From the NCBI RefSeq assembly GCF_026113935.1, contig NZ_JAPEUL010000009.1:578501-642500 (forward strand): a stretch of 64,000 nt of DNA, written 5' to 3'. The notes under the pieces were generated by a model, which saw only the letters and a program-made list of their open reading frames with translations, had not been told where the DNA came from and ran no database searches. The position numbers and the translations under genes are program-made. The stretch's first letter is position 1. Every line of letters begins with the position of its first letter. Source of the DNA: Marinomonas rhodophyticola. GTDB taxonomy: Bacteria; Pseudomonadota; Gammaproteobacteria; Pseudomonadales; Marinomonadaceae. Of the stretch, positions 1 to 9,114 are shown piece after piece.

Positions 1-3000
1 TAACCGCGAGCCCCTGTTTTGATGTCAACGCCAACCAGCATATTTAAATTTTGTTGATCTTCCAAGCTTAATGCTTTTTTGTGCGACGTGGGCGGTAGTT
101 GCACCATAGCTTGTGCCAGCTGACTCGGTTTGATCCATTTTTTTAATGTCTCAAACATGTCGTTGACTTGTATAGGCTTAGAAATATGGTCGTTCATGCC
201 ACATTCTAAGACTTTTTCTTTATCACCAGATAGGGCGTTGGCGGTCATAGAAATAATCGGTAAGTCACGGTACTTGGGGTCTTTTCGGATAATTCGTGTC
301 GCTGTGTAGCCATCCATGATGGGCATTTGACAATCCATAAGAATGCCGTCGTAGGTATTTTTTTCAAGTTTGTCTAGCGCTTCTTGGCCATTATTCGCGG
401 TGTCGACGACGAGACCGTGATTGATCATCAGCTCTTGGGCCAGCTCTTGGTTAAGGAGGTTGTCTTCTACCAATAAAATGTGCGCTCCAACCAGTGTTCG
501 AGTGTCAATCTGAGAGATCAAAGCATGTTTGATAGGTATGCCATGATCTAAGTGTAAGGCTTGGATCATGGCATCAAATAAGGATGATGGTGTCACTGGT
601 TTGGTTAAGAAGCCAGCAATGTCAACCCCTTGGCTGGCGCGCCTTGCTTCTTCCAAGCTGTAAGCCGTCACCATGAGTACAGTTGGAAAGTCTTCAATCT
701 CTTGGTGTTGTGCGTGTAGGGCGCGACAGGTTTCTATACCATCCATATTGGGCATTTGCCAATCAACTAATACCAAAGAAAATGGGTCGATTGTTTTGTT
801 GATTTCTATGATGCGTAGTGCCTCTTCACCACTGTTAACAGAAGTCGCTCTGAGTCCAAAATTGTCGACGATGTTATGTAATATTTCTCTTGCTGAGTCA
901 TTATCATCGATGATGAGAACTCGGTGTTTCAAGGGTAAATCTGGGGTATCTTGAGAGACCGTTTGGCTGCGCTCAAAGGGTAGCGTGAAATGAAATGTAC
1001 TGCCCTGATTAATGTGACTTTCAACCCAAATATTGCCACCCATTAGGTCGGTAATTTTCTTCGAGATCGCTAGGCCAAGGCCGGTACCGCCAAATTTACG
1101 TGTTGTTGATGAATCCGCTTGAGAGAAAGATTGAAAGAGACGCGACTGTTGTTCTTCTGTTATGCCTATGCCCGTATCTTTGACGCAGAAATGTAACACC
1201 AGTTGCTCTTGTTTTTGTTTGAGTAGGTGCGCCGAGATGATGATTTCACCTTGATTGGTAAACTTAATGGCGTTATTTCCTAAATTAAGCAAAATTTGCC
1301 TTAATCGCATGGGATCGCCAGTTAGATAAGATGGCAAGCTTGGAGAGAGATCAAACAGCAACTCAAGGGATTTCTCTTCGGCTTTCAACGACAGTATATT
1401 CGCTACATCAGAGAATACATCATCTATTCTGAAATCGATTTGTTCTATGTTTAGCTTGCCCGCTTCAATTTTGGAAAAGTCGAGAATATCATTGATAATA
1501 CCGAGCAACGAATTGGCCGAGTGACTGACTTTTTCGATATAGCCCCGTTGTTTATCATTTAGGTCTGTTAATAATGCTAAGTGAGACATTCCTATGATGG
1601 CGTTCATCGGTGTTCTGATTTCATGGCTCATGTTGGCAAGAAAATCACTTTTCGCTCGGTTTGCTTGCTCTGCTTCGTCTTTAGCGATTTCTAGCTCATG
1701 GGTTCGATTTTTCACCTCTACTTCAAGTTGCTCTTGGTGGGCAATTAAAGCATTTTCAGCCAGCTTACGTTGACGGATGTTGTGCCAAGTGCATAAGGTG
1801 GCTGGATGGTTGGAAATGGCGATACTGGCCATGGTGATTTCAGCAATGAGGGGTTGTTGATTCGCATCGGTAAACAGCCATTCGAAACGATGATAGCCTT
1901 GTTTTTCAACCTGCTCGATGATGGCTTCTAGCTTGTGAGAAGAGCGATATCCATTGGCTTGGAGCAATGGGCTGAGTTCGTCCATGGTTTTGTTTTTTAT
2001 GGCTTGTTCATGGTCGAATCCAAGCTGTTCAAATGCGGCTTTATTGCATTCGACAATACGGTGTCCTGATAATATCCACACAGGATCGGGAGACAATTCA
2101 AACATTGAGCGGAAACGGTTTTCGCTGTCGACGAGATCAGACAGTTGTTTTTTGACACGTCTAGACACTAACCAAGACAAAATTAACAGCAACATAATGC
2201 CAATAAATGCCGTAGTGGTCATTTTTTTAGCAAAATCGTTGAGGCGGTTCTCAACGGCTTTATTCACTTCTTCCGATTGCTTTTGTACCTTCTCACCAAT
2301 CGAATCCAACATCTTAGGTAAATCTTGAAATGCGCTGTAGAAACGTTGTTCTAAAAGAATACGATCAGACTCGAGTTGTAACTCGTTGATGCGCATTTGG
2401 TAGAGACTGAGTCCAGAGGGCACAATAATGCCACGCTGCTGGTTGATATAATAGTCTGCGCCAAACAGGCTGTAAGCCAGTAAATTGGTTAGCTTGGCGA
2501 TGTCTTTGGCGGTGTCACTGAAGTCTTGGTTTAGTTGTTCTGGAAGGGCGTTAAGGCGTTCTAATAGTGGTTTTATGCCATTGTCTTTAATGTCGATGAG
2601 ATTATCTTGGTTGGCTTCAGTGAGCATAAAATTAATGAGCACTCTTAAGTCCGAAAGACTTAAGAGAATTTGCTGCATTTGGTGATAAATTCGTTGATTA
2701 CCCAATTCAATGTATTTTAGTGCCAGCGCGTTTTTGCTGTTTTCTGGACCGTTATTAAAACGGTGCAAAATAACCGCCTCGTCAAGACGCATGCGTCCTT
2801 CTATGCTATTGAGGTGCTCTCGAATATTCTCTAGTGCCGTTAAGGTATTTTTTTTATAAGAAACAGAATCGATATAGTTTTGTTTGAACGTATTACGTTG
2901 TTGATTCCATATTTGCGTGTCTATGGTTAATTGCAATATTTGGGTGAAGTTTTTGTTGAGCGCCATGGACAAGCTTTTTAGCTCAGAGTCTCTGCTCTCG

Positions 3001-3311
3001 GATTGGTTGAGTAACATGATGGCATGATCAATACGTTTGACCTGTGTCGCAGGTGGGTAAATGGCTTCTGAGTTTTCTTTTAGTGCTTGTCGCAGGCGAT
3101 ATTGATGGGCGGGTAATAATTCTCGTAACTCCGCTGAGGCAAATAATAGCTCATCTTGAGAGGTACGTGCTTTGTTATAGGTATTTTTTAATTCGGTTAA
3201 CGCCGTTGATAGCATGATGGTAAATACTATGGTCATCGTCAGAGCAACAAAAGTCAGCAGCCATACTAAGGATCTGATGCTTGTATGTGGCCATGTGATC
3301 CATGTCTTCAT
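1..3311 (-). CDS. Hybrid sensor histidine kinase with two receiver domains (C-terminus off window)
   Basis: This is a membrane-bound hybrid sensor kinase for a multistep phosphorelay. I translated it from an ATG at 3311. TM1 is near residues 13-33, followed by a long helical periplasmic sensor region and TM2 near 364-384. Then come a PAS domain (about 395-510), a coiled coil, a HisKA domain with the H-box MSHEIRTP (His 563) and an HATPase domain with GGTGLGLAISKK near 740. Receiver 1 has its phospho-Asp near 850 (LVDWQMPNMDG) and receiver 2 near 993 (LMDCQMPIMDG). The frame is still open at base 1, where an Hpt domain seems to begin. The architecture resembles BarA/TorS. Its ATG overlaps the stop of the upstream binding protein as ATGA, so translation is probably coupled and the binding protein is a likely sensory partner. 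The ligand is unknown. Confidence 0.9.
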   Translation of the reverse strand, partial: MKTWITWPHTSIRSLVWLLTFVALTMTIVFTIMLSTALTELKNTYNKARTSQDELLFASAELRELLPAHQYRLRQALKENSEAIYPPATQVKRIDHAIMLLNQSESRDSELKSLSMALNKNFTQILQLTIDTQIWNQQRNTFKQNYIDSVSYKKNTLTALENIREHLNSIEGRMRLDEAVILHRFNNGPENSKNALALKYIELGNQRIYHQMQQILLSLSDLRVLINFMLTEANQDNLIDIKDNGIKPLLERLNALPEQLNQDFSDTAKDIAKLTNLLAYSLFGADYYINQQRGIIVPSGLSLYQMRINELQLESDRILLEQRFYSAFQDLPKMLDSIGEKVQKQSEEVNKAVENRLNDFAKKMTTTAFIGIMLLLILSWLVSRRVKKQLSDLVDSENRFRSMFELSPDPVWILSGHRIVECNKAAFEQLGFDHEQAIKNKTMDELSPLLQANGYRSSHKLEAIIEQVEKQGYHRFEWLFTDANQQPLIAEITMASIAISNHPATLCTWHNIRQRKLAENALIAHQEQLEVEVKNRTHELEIAKDEAEQANRAKSDFLANMSHEIRTPMNAIIGMSHLALLTDLNDKQRGYIEKVSHSANSLLGIINDILDFSKIEAGKLNIEQIDFRIDDVFSDVANILSLKAEEKSLELLFDLSPSLPSYLTGDPMRLRQILLNLGNNAIKFTNQGEIIISAHLLKQKQEQLVLHFCVKDTGIGITEEQQSRLFQSFSQADSSTTRKFGGTGLGLAISKKITDLMGGNIWVESHINQGSTFHFTLPFERSQTVSQDTPDLPLKHRVLIIDDNDSAREILHNIVDNFGLRATSVNSGEEALRIIEINKTIDPFSLVLVDWQMPNMDGIETCRALHAQHQEIEDFPTVLMVTAYSLEEARRASQGVDIAGFLTKPVTPSSLFDAMIQALHLDHGIPIKHALISQIDTRTLVGAHILLVEDNLLNQELAQELMINHGLVVDTANNGQEALDKLEKNTYDGILMDCQMPIMDGYTATRIIRKDPKYRDLPIISMTANALSGDKEKVLECGMNDHISKPIQVNDMFETLKKWIKPSQLAQAMVQLPPTSHKKALSLEDQQNLNMLVGVDIKTGARG

Positions 3312-4528
3312 TGTGCTTTTCCTGTTGCGTCTAGAGGCATTATGTCACTTAAATAAAGTGTGGGTACTTTGGTAAAAGGAATAGGGATTAATTTACCGTC
3401 TTTTAATTGCGTTAGCCATATCGAGTGGCTGGCTTGATGCTCTGCTGGTGATAACGTCAGCGGTACACCAAGGCCAATATCAAATTGATTCAGTGATTCA
3501 AGCGCGTCGATAATGGTTTCGTGGTTTATGTGTTCAGTATTAAGCAGTGCTGTTGTGAATATTCGGGCAGCAATATAGCCTTCGAGACTTAAAGGGGTTA
3601 ACGGGTTCTGAGGTGAAAATCGAGTCATATCTTGATGAAAATCGACAATGATGGGTAAGCTTTTTTCTTCAAAATGCGGCACAACCTGCGAAATGATGAT
3701 TTTGGCAGGCACATCTTGCAGTTCTTCTATGAATAAACGACTACTCATAAACGAAATTCCGATAAACAAAGGGTCCAGGCCATACTGGCGAGTTAAGCGA
3801 ATGAATTTTGCACTGGGTGCTGCGCTCCCCACAATAAAAATCACTTTGGGTGTTGGGTGGCGTATTAATAAGTCTGCAACCGCATGTTCTACCGCGAGAG
3901 TATTGCGAGAATACTCCATTTGAAATAGACCTTCTTGGTGTTGAATACCATACTTCTGCATCAGTTTAGTTAAGTGGTTTTTACTTGTGTTGCCAAACAT
4001 ATCTTTTTGATTGAAAAGAGCAATGTCGCTTTCTTTTAATAAATATTTTTTCATTAAAGCATCGAAAGCGGCGGTTATTTCTTCTTCATAACTGGCACGA
4101 TAGTTGATGATGTAGCGGTCTGGGGTTTTGGGACGAATGATGGATGATCCTGTGACAGGGGCAAAAAGCAGCGTTTTTGTTTCTGTCGCGATAGGGGCAC
4201 TGACCGCTACGGTAGGTGTGCCAAGATTTCCAAACAAAGCGGTAACTTTTTCTTCTTTAATAAGACGCCTAGTGTTAGGCGCTGTTTGCCTTGGGTCATA
4301 AGCATCATCTAGGGTTGTTAGCTCAATAGTGTGCCCAGTTCTGTTATGAAAGCGTGCGAATCCTGCTTGCGCTCCTGCAAGAAAATCTTCTCCCATTGAT
4401 GCATTATCCCCTGAAAAGGCGCTGCTCATTCCTAGGGTTATCGTTTGAGCCGAATGACTGTAGATTGAGCCACATAGAGTCATTATGCCAACTAAAAAAG
4501 GGACAATGATTTGGTGAAAGCGAATCAT
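3308..4528 (-). CDS. Periplasmic ligand-binding protein (Peripla_BP_6 type), probable kinase partner
   Basis: This 406-residue protein has a Sec signal peptide in about its first 27 residues, ending near SHSAQ. The mature part has the type I periplasmic binding fold of branched-chain amino acid or amide binding proteins (start TITLGMSSAFSGDNASMG, then the lobe that begins VTALFGNLGTPT). No permease or ATPase genes are next to it. Instead its stop codon overlaps the start of the hybrid kinase at 3311 by four bases. By analogy with TorT-TorS and LuxP-LuxQ I infer that it presents a ligand to the kinase rather than feeding a transporter. A classical ABC transport role with unlinked components remains possible. 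Confidence 0.85.
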   Translation of the reverse strand: MIRFHQIIVPFLVGIMTLCGSIYSHSAQTITLGMSSAFSGDNASMGEDFLAGAQAGFARFHNRTGHTIELTTLDDAYDPRQTAPNTRRLIKEEKVTALFGNLGTPTVAVSAPIATETKTLLFAPVTGSSIIRPKTPDRYIINYRASYEEEITAAFDALMKKYLLKESDIALFNQKDMFGNTSKNHLTKLMQKYGIQHQEGLFQMEYSRNTLAVEHAVADLLIRHPTPKVIFIVGSAAPSAKFIRLTRQYGLDPLFIGISFMSSRLFIEELQDVPAKIIISQVVPHFEEKSLPIIVDFHQDMTRFSPQNPLTPLSLEGYIAARIFTTALLNTEHINHETIIDALESLNQFDIGLGVPLTLSPAEHQASHSIWLTQLKDGKLIPIPFTKVPTLYLSDIMPLDATGKAQ

Positions 4529-4697
4529 AATGTTGCTTTACTCCCTAAAATGGCACTAATTCTCAGAGTGCTTATTATATTTTATCGTTACTGCCTTCAG
4601 TGTAGGAGATTTTTCGAAAATAGCATGGTGGGTTGTGTGTTGAAATTGTCTTGATTTGTTATCTCGTAGAGTGCGGAGAGGGGGGATCTTGCGAGTG

Positions 4698-4730
4698 AAA
4701 TCTCCTCTTTTGTGATTAAAGAGGAGATTT
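4698..4730. terminator. Hairpin downstream of pxpC
   Basis: A perfect 13-bp inverted repeat (AAATCTCCTCTTT at 4698-4710 and its complement at 4718-4730) with a 7-base loop lies 22 bases past the pxpC stop. It lacks a clear T-run on the minus strand, so it may act as a 3' stabilising hairpin or weak terminator. It sits in the gap between the pxp operon and the binding-protein/kinase pair. Confidence 0.5.
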
Positions 4731-4751
4731 TTAGATCGTATTATTGAGAGC

Positions 4752-5676
4752 TTAGCGCCATTGAGCGAGTCGGGCCATTTGTAAATGACGTTCCTGCTCG
4801 GCCTGGTCTACGGTAATGGGCGTGAATTGGATAATATCGCCCGGCTTTTGTTGCGCCAAGATACTGCCGCCAACGCGGGTAACACAACCTATTTTCGGAT
4901 AACCTCCGATGGTTTGTCGGTCTTGCAGCAAGACAATCGGCTGGCCGTCTTTCGGGACTTGAATCGCACCATAAGCAATACCTTCCGAAATGATCCCTGT
5001 TAAGTCGCTGTGAATGTCTTGGCCTTCCAAGCGATAGCCCATGCGGTCTGAGTTCGACGATACTTTATAATCGCTCGAGAAAAAGTTTGCCCGTTCTAAA
5101 GAGGAAAAAGACCGATATTGATAGCCTAAAATGACCGGTATTTCTTTGTTGCCATAATTTGGGATCGCCAAGCGTGGCACAGAGCGTTGCTCATGTTCAT
5201 GGCAGACTTGATACCCTAATAAATCGCCTTTTTGCAGCTTGTCGCCTTTGCCTGTGAAGTCCGCCAATTTTTTCACGCATCACCGTTGCGACACTGCCTA
5301 GCGTCGGCTCGCAGTGAAAACCGCCTTTTACTGCAAGATAAGCTCGCAAGCCCCAAATTGGCTGGTGGAAGGCTAATACATCGCCTTTTTTAATGGCGTA
5401 GGTTTGCCAAGGAGTGATGCTTTTATCGTTCAGCGTCGCCGCAAGATCCGCCCCAGTGATAGCAATACTGGTATCGGCTTGCGCTTCTAACACGAACATG
5501 CCAAAGGTGACTTCGATCTGCGCACTATTGCTGTCGTTATCAAGTAGGGCGTTGGCCCAACGAAAGGCGACTTCGTCCATCGGGCCGCCCGTGGTAAGGC
5601 CGATAGATTGATGACCATGTCGTCCTAAGTCTTGAATCAGTGCTAATAAGCCGGGTTTGATTACTTTAAAAGCCAT
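4752..5676 (-). CDS. pxpC: 5-oxoprolinase subunit PxpC (apparent frameshift)
   Basis: This is the biotin-dependent-carboxyltransferase-like (KipA/AHS2) subunit of the prokaryotic ATP-dependent 5-oxoprolinase, which opens 5-oxoproline to glutamate. The N-terminal part (MAFKVIKPGLLALIQDLGRH, then GLTTGGPMDEVAF) and the C-terminal part (KGDLLGYQ to the end LAQWR) lie in different frames. They join at a run of six T on the plus strand (5268-5273). Removing one T gives MREKLADFTGKGDK and one continuous protein of about 308 residues, normal for the family. I therefore read the break as a homopolymer length error. The start overlaps the end of pxpB by 11 bases. It is the last gene of the operon. Confidence 0.9.
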
Positions 5677-6370
5677 CGAGCTGCCCTCCTAACACTAAGA
5701 ATTCATCTCGAGAAATAGGCTCGAATCGCACCGAATCCCCCATGGCGATAAGAGCAAGGTTTTTGCTGCCCCAGTCGATAAGATTCACGGGCGTGCGGCC
5801 AATAATTTGCCAGCCACCGGGCGTCACACTGGGATAAACCGCTGTTTGATTTTCTGCGAGCGCCACACTGCCAACGGGTACTTTTAAGCGTGGCGTGGTT
5901 TTTCTTGGCACATGCAACTCATCTGGCGTATTACCCAAGAAGGCGAACCCTGGTGTAAAACCAATGGCGTAGGCTCGATAGGTTGTTTCGTGATGGCGTT
6001 TAATTATCTCATCGATACTCAGCTTGCAATGGCTGGCAACGTCTTCGATATCAGGCCCGACTTCCTTACCGTAATACACAGGAATGACCACCTCACGCTG
6101 ATCTTTGATTGAAAAATTGTTGGGATCGATGGTTTCAATAGTTTTGCGGATGGTTTTAAAAATGGCGAAACGATCAAAATGATCGTCGTCAAACACCACC
6201 AACAGTGTGGTGTAAGACGGGACCAAATCGATGACACCAGCAAGGCTTTTTAAACGTTGCGTAACCTGAGCAATGTAGTTAGATGTTGCTTCGCTAATCA
6301 CCTTACTAAAGGTCAACAAGCAGGCCTGATTACTGACCATTTCTATATTCGGAAAATCGTCACGGCTCAT
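5666..6370 (-). CDS. pxpB: 5-oxoprolinase subunit PxpB
   Basis: This 234-residue protein is the KipI/AHS1-type subunit of 5-oxoprolinase. Visible family features are the segment YGKEVGPDIEDVASHCKLS, the conserved YAIGFTPGFAFLGNTP motif, the LKVPVGSVALAENQTAVYP segment and the GGWQIIGRTP motif. It lies three bases after the pxpA stop and overlaps pxpC, so the three subunits are almost certainly translated from one message. In the known complex PxpB and PxpC form a cytosolic assembly with PxpA that hydrolyses 5-oxo-L-proline using ATP. The order A-B-C is the usual one. Confidence 0.93.
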   Translation of the reverse strand: MSRDDFPNIEMVSNQACLLTFSKVISEATSNYIAQVTQRLKSLAGVIDLVPSYTTLLVVFDDDHFDRFAIFKTIRKTIETIDPNNFSIKDQREVVIPVYYGKEVGPDIEDVASHCKLSIDEIIKRHHETTYRAYAIGFTPGFAFLGNTPDELHVPRKTTPRLKVPVGSVALAENQTAVYPSVTPGGWQIIGRTPVNLIDWGSKNLALIAMGDSVRFEPISRDEFLVLGGQLDGF

Positions 6371-6373
6371 GAT

Positions 6374-7141
6374 TTATTTCACGTTTGCTTTGGTGGGTTG
6401 AGAAAGCTTTAAACGATCCACTAAAGAGCGAATGCGCGTAACAGCTTCCAGTGCATGAGCACCATCGCCGTGCACGCAAATGGTATCAGCATGGATTGCA
6501 AGCTGTTTGCCAGATGCCGTCGTCAGGGAGCCTGTTTCGCATAATTGTTCGACTTGTTTTTCGATCAAATCGAAACTGGCGTGAACCGCATTTGGCTCTT
6601 TGCGTGGCATGAGTCGCCCTTCGTCTGTGTATAAACGATCTGAGAAGGCTTCAAACCAAACTCGAAGGCCATATTTTTTTGCCATCTTCTGTATTTCAGG
6701 CGCTTCTGGCACGGCCATCACCATCAGTGGCATGGTAGCGTCTAGTTCGCTTACTGCTTGCATCACTGTGTCTAATACGGTGAAGTCCGCCATCATGGTG
6801 TTGTACAAGGCGCCATGGGGTTTGACGTAATCTACTTGAGTATTTTGGCTTTCGCAGAGGCCTTTTAATGCACCAATTTGATACTGAATAATGGCTTTTA
6901 GCTCCGCTGGCGCGATGTCCATATTGCGACGACCAAAGCCAACCAAATCTGGGTAAGCGGGATGTGCGCCAATAGTGACATTGTGTTGTTTTGCCAAGGC
7001 AACGGTTTTCGCCATGGTTAGCGGATCAGAAGCGTGAAAGCCGCAGGCGATGTTGGCCTGATCAACAAATGGCATGATTTTGTCGTCTAAACCCATTTTC
7101 CACGCGCCAAACGCTTCGCCCATATCGCAATTTAGTTTCAT
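6374..7141 (-). CDS. pxpA: 5-oxoprolinase subunit PxpA (LamB/YcsF family)
   Basis: This 255-residue protein is the LamB/YcsF subunit of 5-oxoprolinase. Its start, MKLNCDMGEAFGAWKMG, is the family signature, followed by ANIACGFHASDP and TIGAHPAYPDLVGFGRR. The KPHGALYN motif and the late ICVHGDGAHALE motif carry conserved polar residues. AAGGAG precedes the ATG at good spacing. The gene begins 20 bases after the TRAP large permease, so transporter and enzyme are likely co-transcribed. This supports, without proving, an oxoproline or related lactam as the TRAP substrate. Confidence 0.94.
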   Translation of the reverse strand: MKLNCDMGEAFGAWKMGLDDKIMPFVDQANIACGFHASDPLTMAKTVALAKQHNVTIGAHPAYPDLVGFGRRNMDIAPAELKAIIQYQIGALKGLCESQNTQVDYVKPHGALYNTMMADFTVLDTVMQAVSELDATMPLMVMAVPEAPEIQKMAKKYGLRVWFEAFSDRLYTDEGRLMPRKEPNAVHASFDLIEKQVEQLCETGSLTTASGKQLAIHADTICVHGDGAHALEAVTRIRSLVDRLKLSQPTKANVK

Positions 7142-7161
7142 AATTGACTCCTTTCTAGTGT

Positions 7162-8469
7162 CTAGTTTTGAGACATGGTCGTTGGTAAGTAAGTGACTAT
7201 TTCAGGAAAGATACTGATTAACAGAATAGCCAGACCGATGAGCAAAAAGAAAGGCAGTGCCGCTTTTGCCACATACAAGATGTTTTTCCCAGTCAGTGCC
7301 TGAATTACAAAGAGATTAAAGCCCACCGGCGGGGTGATTTGCGACATTTCCACCACTAACACAATGAAAATACCAAACCATAACAGATCAATATTGGCGG
7401 CTTGTACCATAGGCAATATCACTGCCACAGTGAGTACCACAACAGAAATACCGTCTAAGAAACAACCTAAAATCACAAACAATACGGTGAGGTATAAGAT
7501 CAATTCCATTGGCGATAAAGACATGCCAGAAATCCATAATGCCAAGGCTTTAGGTATGCCTAAGAAGCCCATCGCAAGCGTCAAAAAGTGTGCGCCAACT
7601 AGGATGAAACCAATCATACAGGAGCTTTTTACTGCACCTAATAGGCTGTCCATAAAACTATGACGGCTAAGGGATCCAGTACAGGCTGCCAGCACCAATG
7701 CCCCTGTGACACCAATGGCCGCTGCCTCCGTTGGTGTAGTAATACCACCATAGATAGAACCCAGAACAAAACCGATTAAGCCCACCACTGGCAAAAGTTT
7801 ACGCAAGCCTTTGATGCGTGCTGACCAGCTGGTTTCATGACCTGTTGTTTTGGGCAATTCATCTTTGTGTAAATAGCCCCAAATCATGGTAAAGCCCATA
7901 AATAGAGACACTAATAACAAGCCTGGCAAGGCTCCGGCGATAAACAAACGCGCAATAGACACTTCTGCCGCTACACCATACACAATCAAAATAATCGATG
8001 GTGGAATGAGCAGCCCTAGGGTTCCGGAGCCAGCTAGGGTTCCGATGGCCATACGGTCGCTGTAGCCCTGTTTGCGCAGCTCTGGCAAGGTCATGCGACC
8101 AATGGTCGCTGCGGTTGCTGCCGAAGACCCAGACACCGCGGCAAAAATGCCACAACTGAGAATATTCACATGCAGTAATTTGCCCGGCACGCCGCCTAGC
8201 CAAGGTGATAAACCTTTAAATAAATCCTCAGACAAACGCGTGCGAAATAAGACTTCCCCCATCCAAATGAAGAGTGGCAAAGCGGTCAGTGACCATGCGG
8301 TGCTAGCGCCCCAGCTAGAGGTGGCAAAAAGCAAATCCACTTGATAATTTTCAGACAAAATTAAGCCTAACCCCCCAATAGCGATAAGGGTAAACGACAC
8401 CCAAACACCCAGTGACAGAAGGGCGAGCATAGCGAACGCCAATAAAATAGAGATCCACATCATGTCCAT
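7162..8469 (-). CDS. TRAP transporter large permease (DctM type)
   Basis: This 435-residue protein has 11-12 hydrophobic segments and is the large membrane subunit of a tripartite ATP-independent periplasmic transporter, which uses an ion gradient to import organic acids. Diagnostic DctM segments are LPLFIWMGEVLFRT, the SGSSAATAATIG loop, GSGTLGLLIPPSI and the C-terminal EMSQITPPVGFNLFV. Its ATG overlaps the stop of the small permease (TAATG arrangement), so the two are translationally coupled. Membership is clear. The substrate cannot be told from the permease. Context with pxpABC suggests 5-oxoproline or a related compound. Confidence 0.93.
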   Translation of the reverse strand: MDMMWISILLAFAMLALLSLGVWVSFTLIAIGGLGLILSENYQVDLLFATSSWGASTAWSLTALPLFIWMGEVLFRTRLSEDLFKGLSPWLGGVPGKLLHVNILSCGIFAAVSGSSAATAATIGRMTLPELRKQGYSDRMAIGTLAGSGTLGLLIPPSIILIVYGVAAEVSIARLFIAGALPGLLLVSLFMGFTMIWGYLHKDELPKTTGHETSWSARIKGLRKLLPVVGLIGFVLGSIYGGITTPTEAAAIGVTGALVLAACTGSLSRHSFMDSLLGAVKSSCMIGFILVGAHFLTLAMGFLGIPKALALWISGMSLSPMELILYLTVLFVILGCFLDGISVVVLTVAVILPMVQAANIDLLWFGIFIVLVVEMSQITPPVGFNLFVIQALTGKNILYVAKAALPFFLLIGLAILLISIFPEIVTYLPTTMSQN

Positions 8470-8987
8470 TAGATTTCCTCCAATGACAGAGCGTCTTCTT
8501 GTTCGCTGTAAGTGGGCTTTTTACCGCGGATAAGCATGACTAAGGCATCCAAAATGGCCAGTGTTAACGCAATGACGCCAACGGCAACGGGGACTTGAGG
8601 AATCCAAAGGGGGATCGGAATATAGCCATAAGAGACTTCATTATAAATATAAGACTCATACACCATGTAACCGCATGCGTAAGACAAATAGCACAGCAGC
8701 GCAAAAGATAAGGCTAAAATAATGCCTTCTTGTATCTTGCGAGGTGTGGAAGAAAATCGTTGTATGAGTAAGGTAACACGAATGTGACCACCTTCACGAA
8801 AGGTGTAAGCCAAGCCCAAAAATGTGGACGCGGCTAAGGCATAACCAGCAAAGTCTTCCGCAGAGGGCACAATAAAACCGAATAAACGACCGACGATTTG
8901 TGCTAATAAAAGTAAGGTAATAATAACGATACACAAACCGGATAACAGGCCAGAGCATTGATAAAGTTTGTCTTTGAATTGGCTCAT
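8469..8987 (-). CDS. TRAP transporter small permease (DctQ type)
   Basis: This is the four-helix DctQ subunit of the TRAP transporter, about 172 residues from the ATG at 8987 (MSQFKDKLYQCSGLL). The central segment FAGYALAASTFLGLAYTFREGGHIRV is typical of the family. An in-frame GTG at 9026 would add 13 residues, but it lies inside a palindromic repeat element, so I prefer 8987. Neither start has a strong ribosome-binding site. It sits between the solute-binding protein gene and the large permease, in the usual P-Q-M order. Confidence 0.88.
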   Translation of the reverse strand: MSQFKDKLYQCSGLLSGLCIVIITLLLLAQIVGRLFGFIVPSAEDFAGYALAASTFLGLAYTFREGGHIRVTLLIQRFSSTPRKIQEGIILALSFALLCYLSYACGYMVYESYIYNEVSYGYIPIPLWIPQVPVAVGVIALTLAILDALVMLIRGKKPTYSEQEDALSLEEI

Positions 8988-9018
8988 AGTGTTCACTTTT
9001 TTGAGGAGCAATGAGAGA

Positions 9019-9103
9019 ACCTCCACCTAGCCTCCCCCTTAACGGGGAAGGCGTATTTACTATCACTCCCCTTATGTCTTTGAAGGGGGTTAGGGTGGGG
9101 TTC
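9019..9103. repeat. REP/MITE-like palindromic intergenic element
   Basis: An element of about 85 bp sits between the TRAP binding-protein and small-permease genes. Its ends are imperfect inverted copies (AACCTCCACCTAGCCTCCCC on the left; GGGGGTTAGGGTGGGGTT on the right). Inside are two smaller C-rich/G-rich hairpins, one around CCCCTTAACGGGG and one pairing CCCCTT with AAGGGG near 9070-9095. The layout is that of dispersed bacterial palindromic repeats. Only one copy was seen in this window. Confidence 0.65.
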
Positions 9104-9114
9104 GTTATAGAGAC

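Noticed and set aside
1954-2328. Long plus-strand open frame opposite the sensor kinase
   Set aside because: It is a shadow of the kinase coding frame, with no ribosome-binding site and no recognisable protein features.
2986-2992. GAGTCTC in the sensor kinase gene as another damaged GAGCTC
   Set aside because: The kinase frame reads through correctly on both sides, so this heptamer is natural. Not every GAGNCTC is an error.
8988-9026. GTG 9026 as the start of the TRAP small permease
   Set aside because: It lies in the palindromic repeat and would add residues foreign to the family. The ATG at 8987 begins at a normal position.
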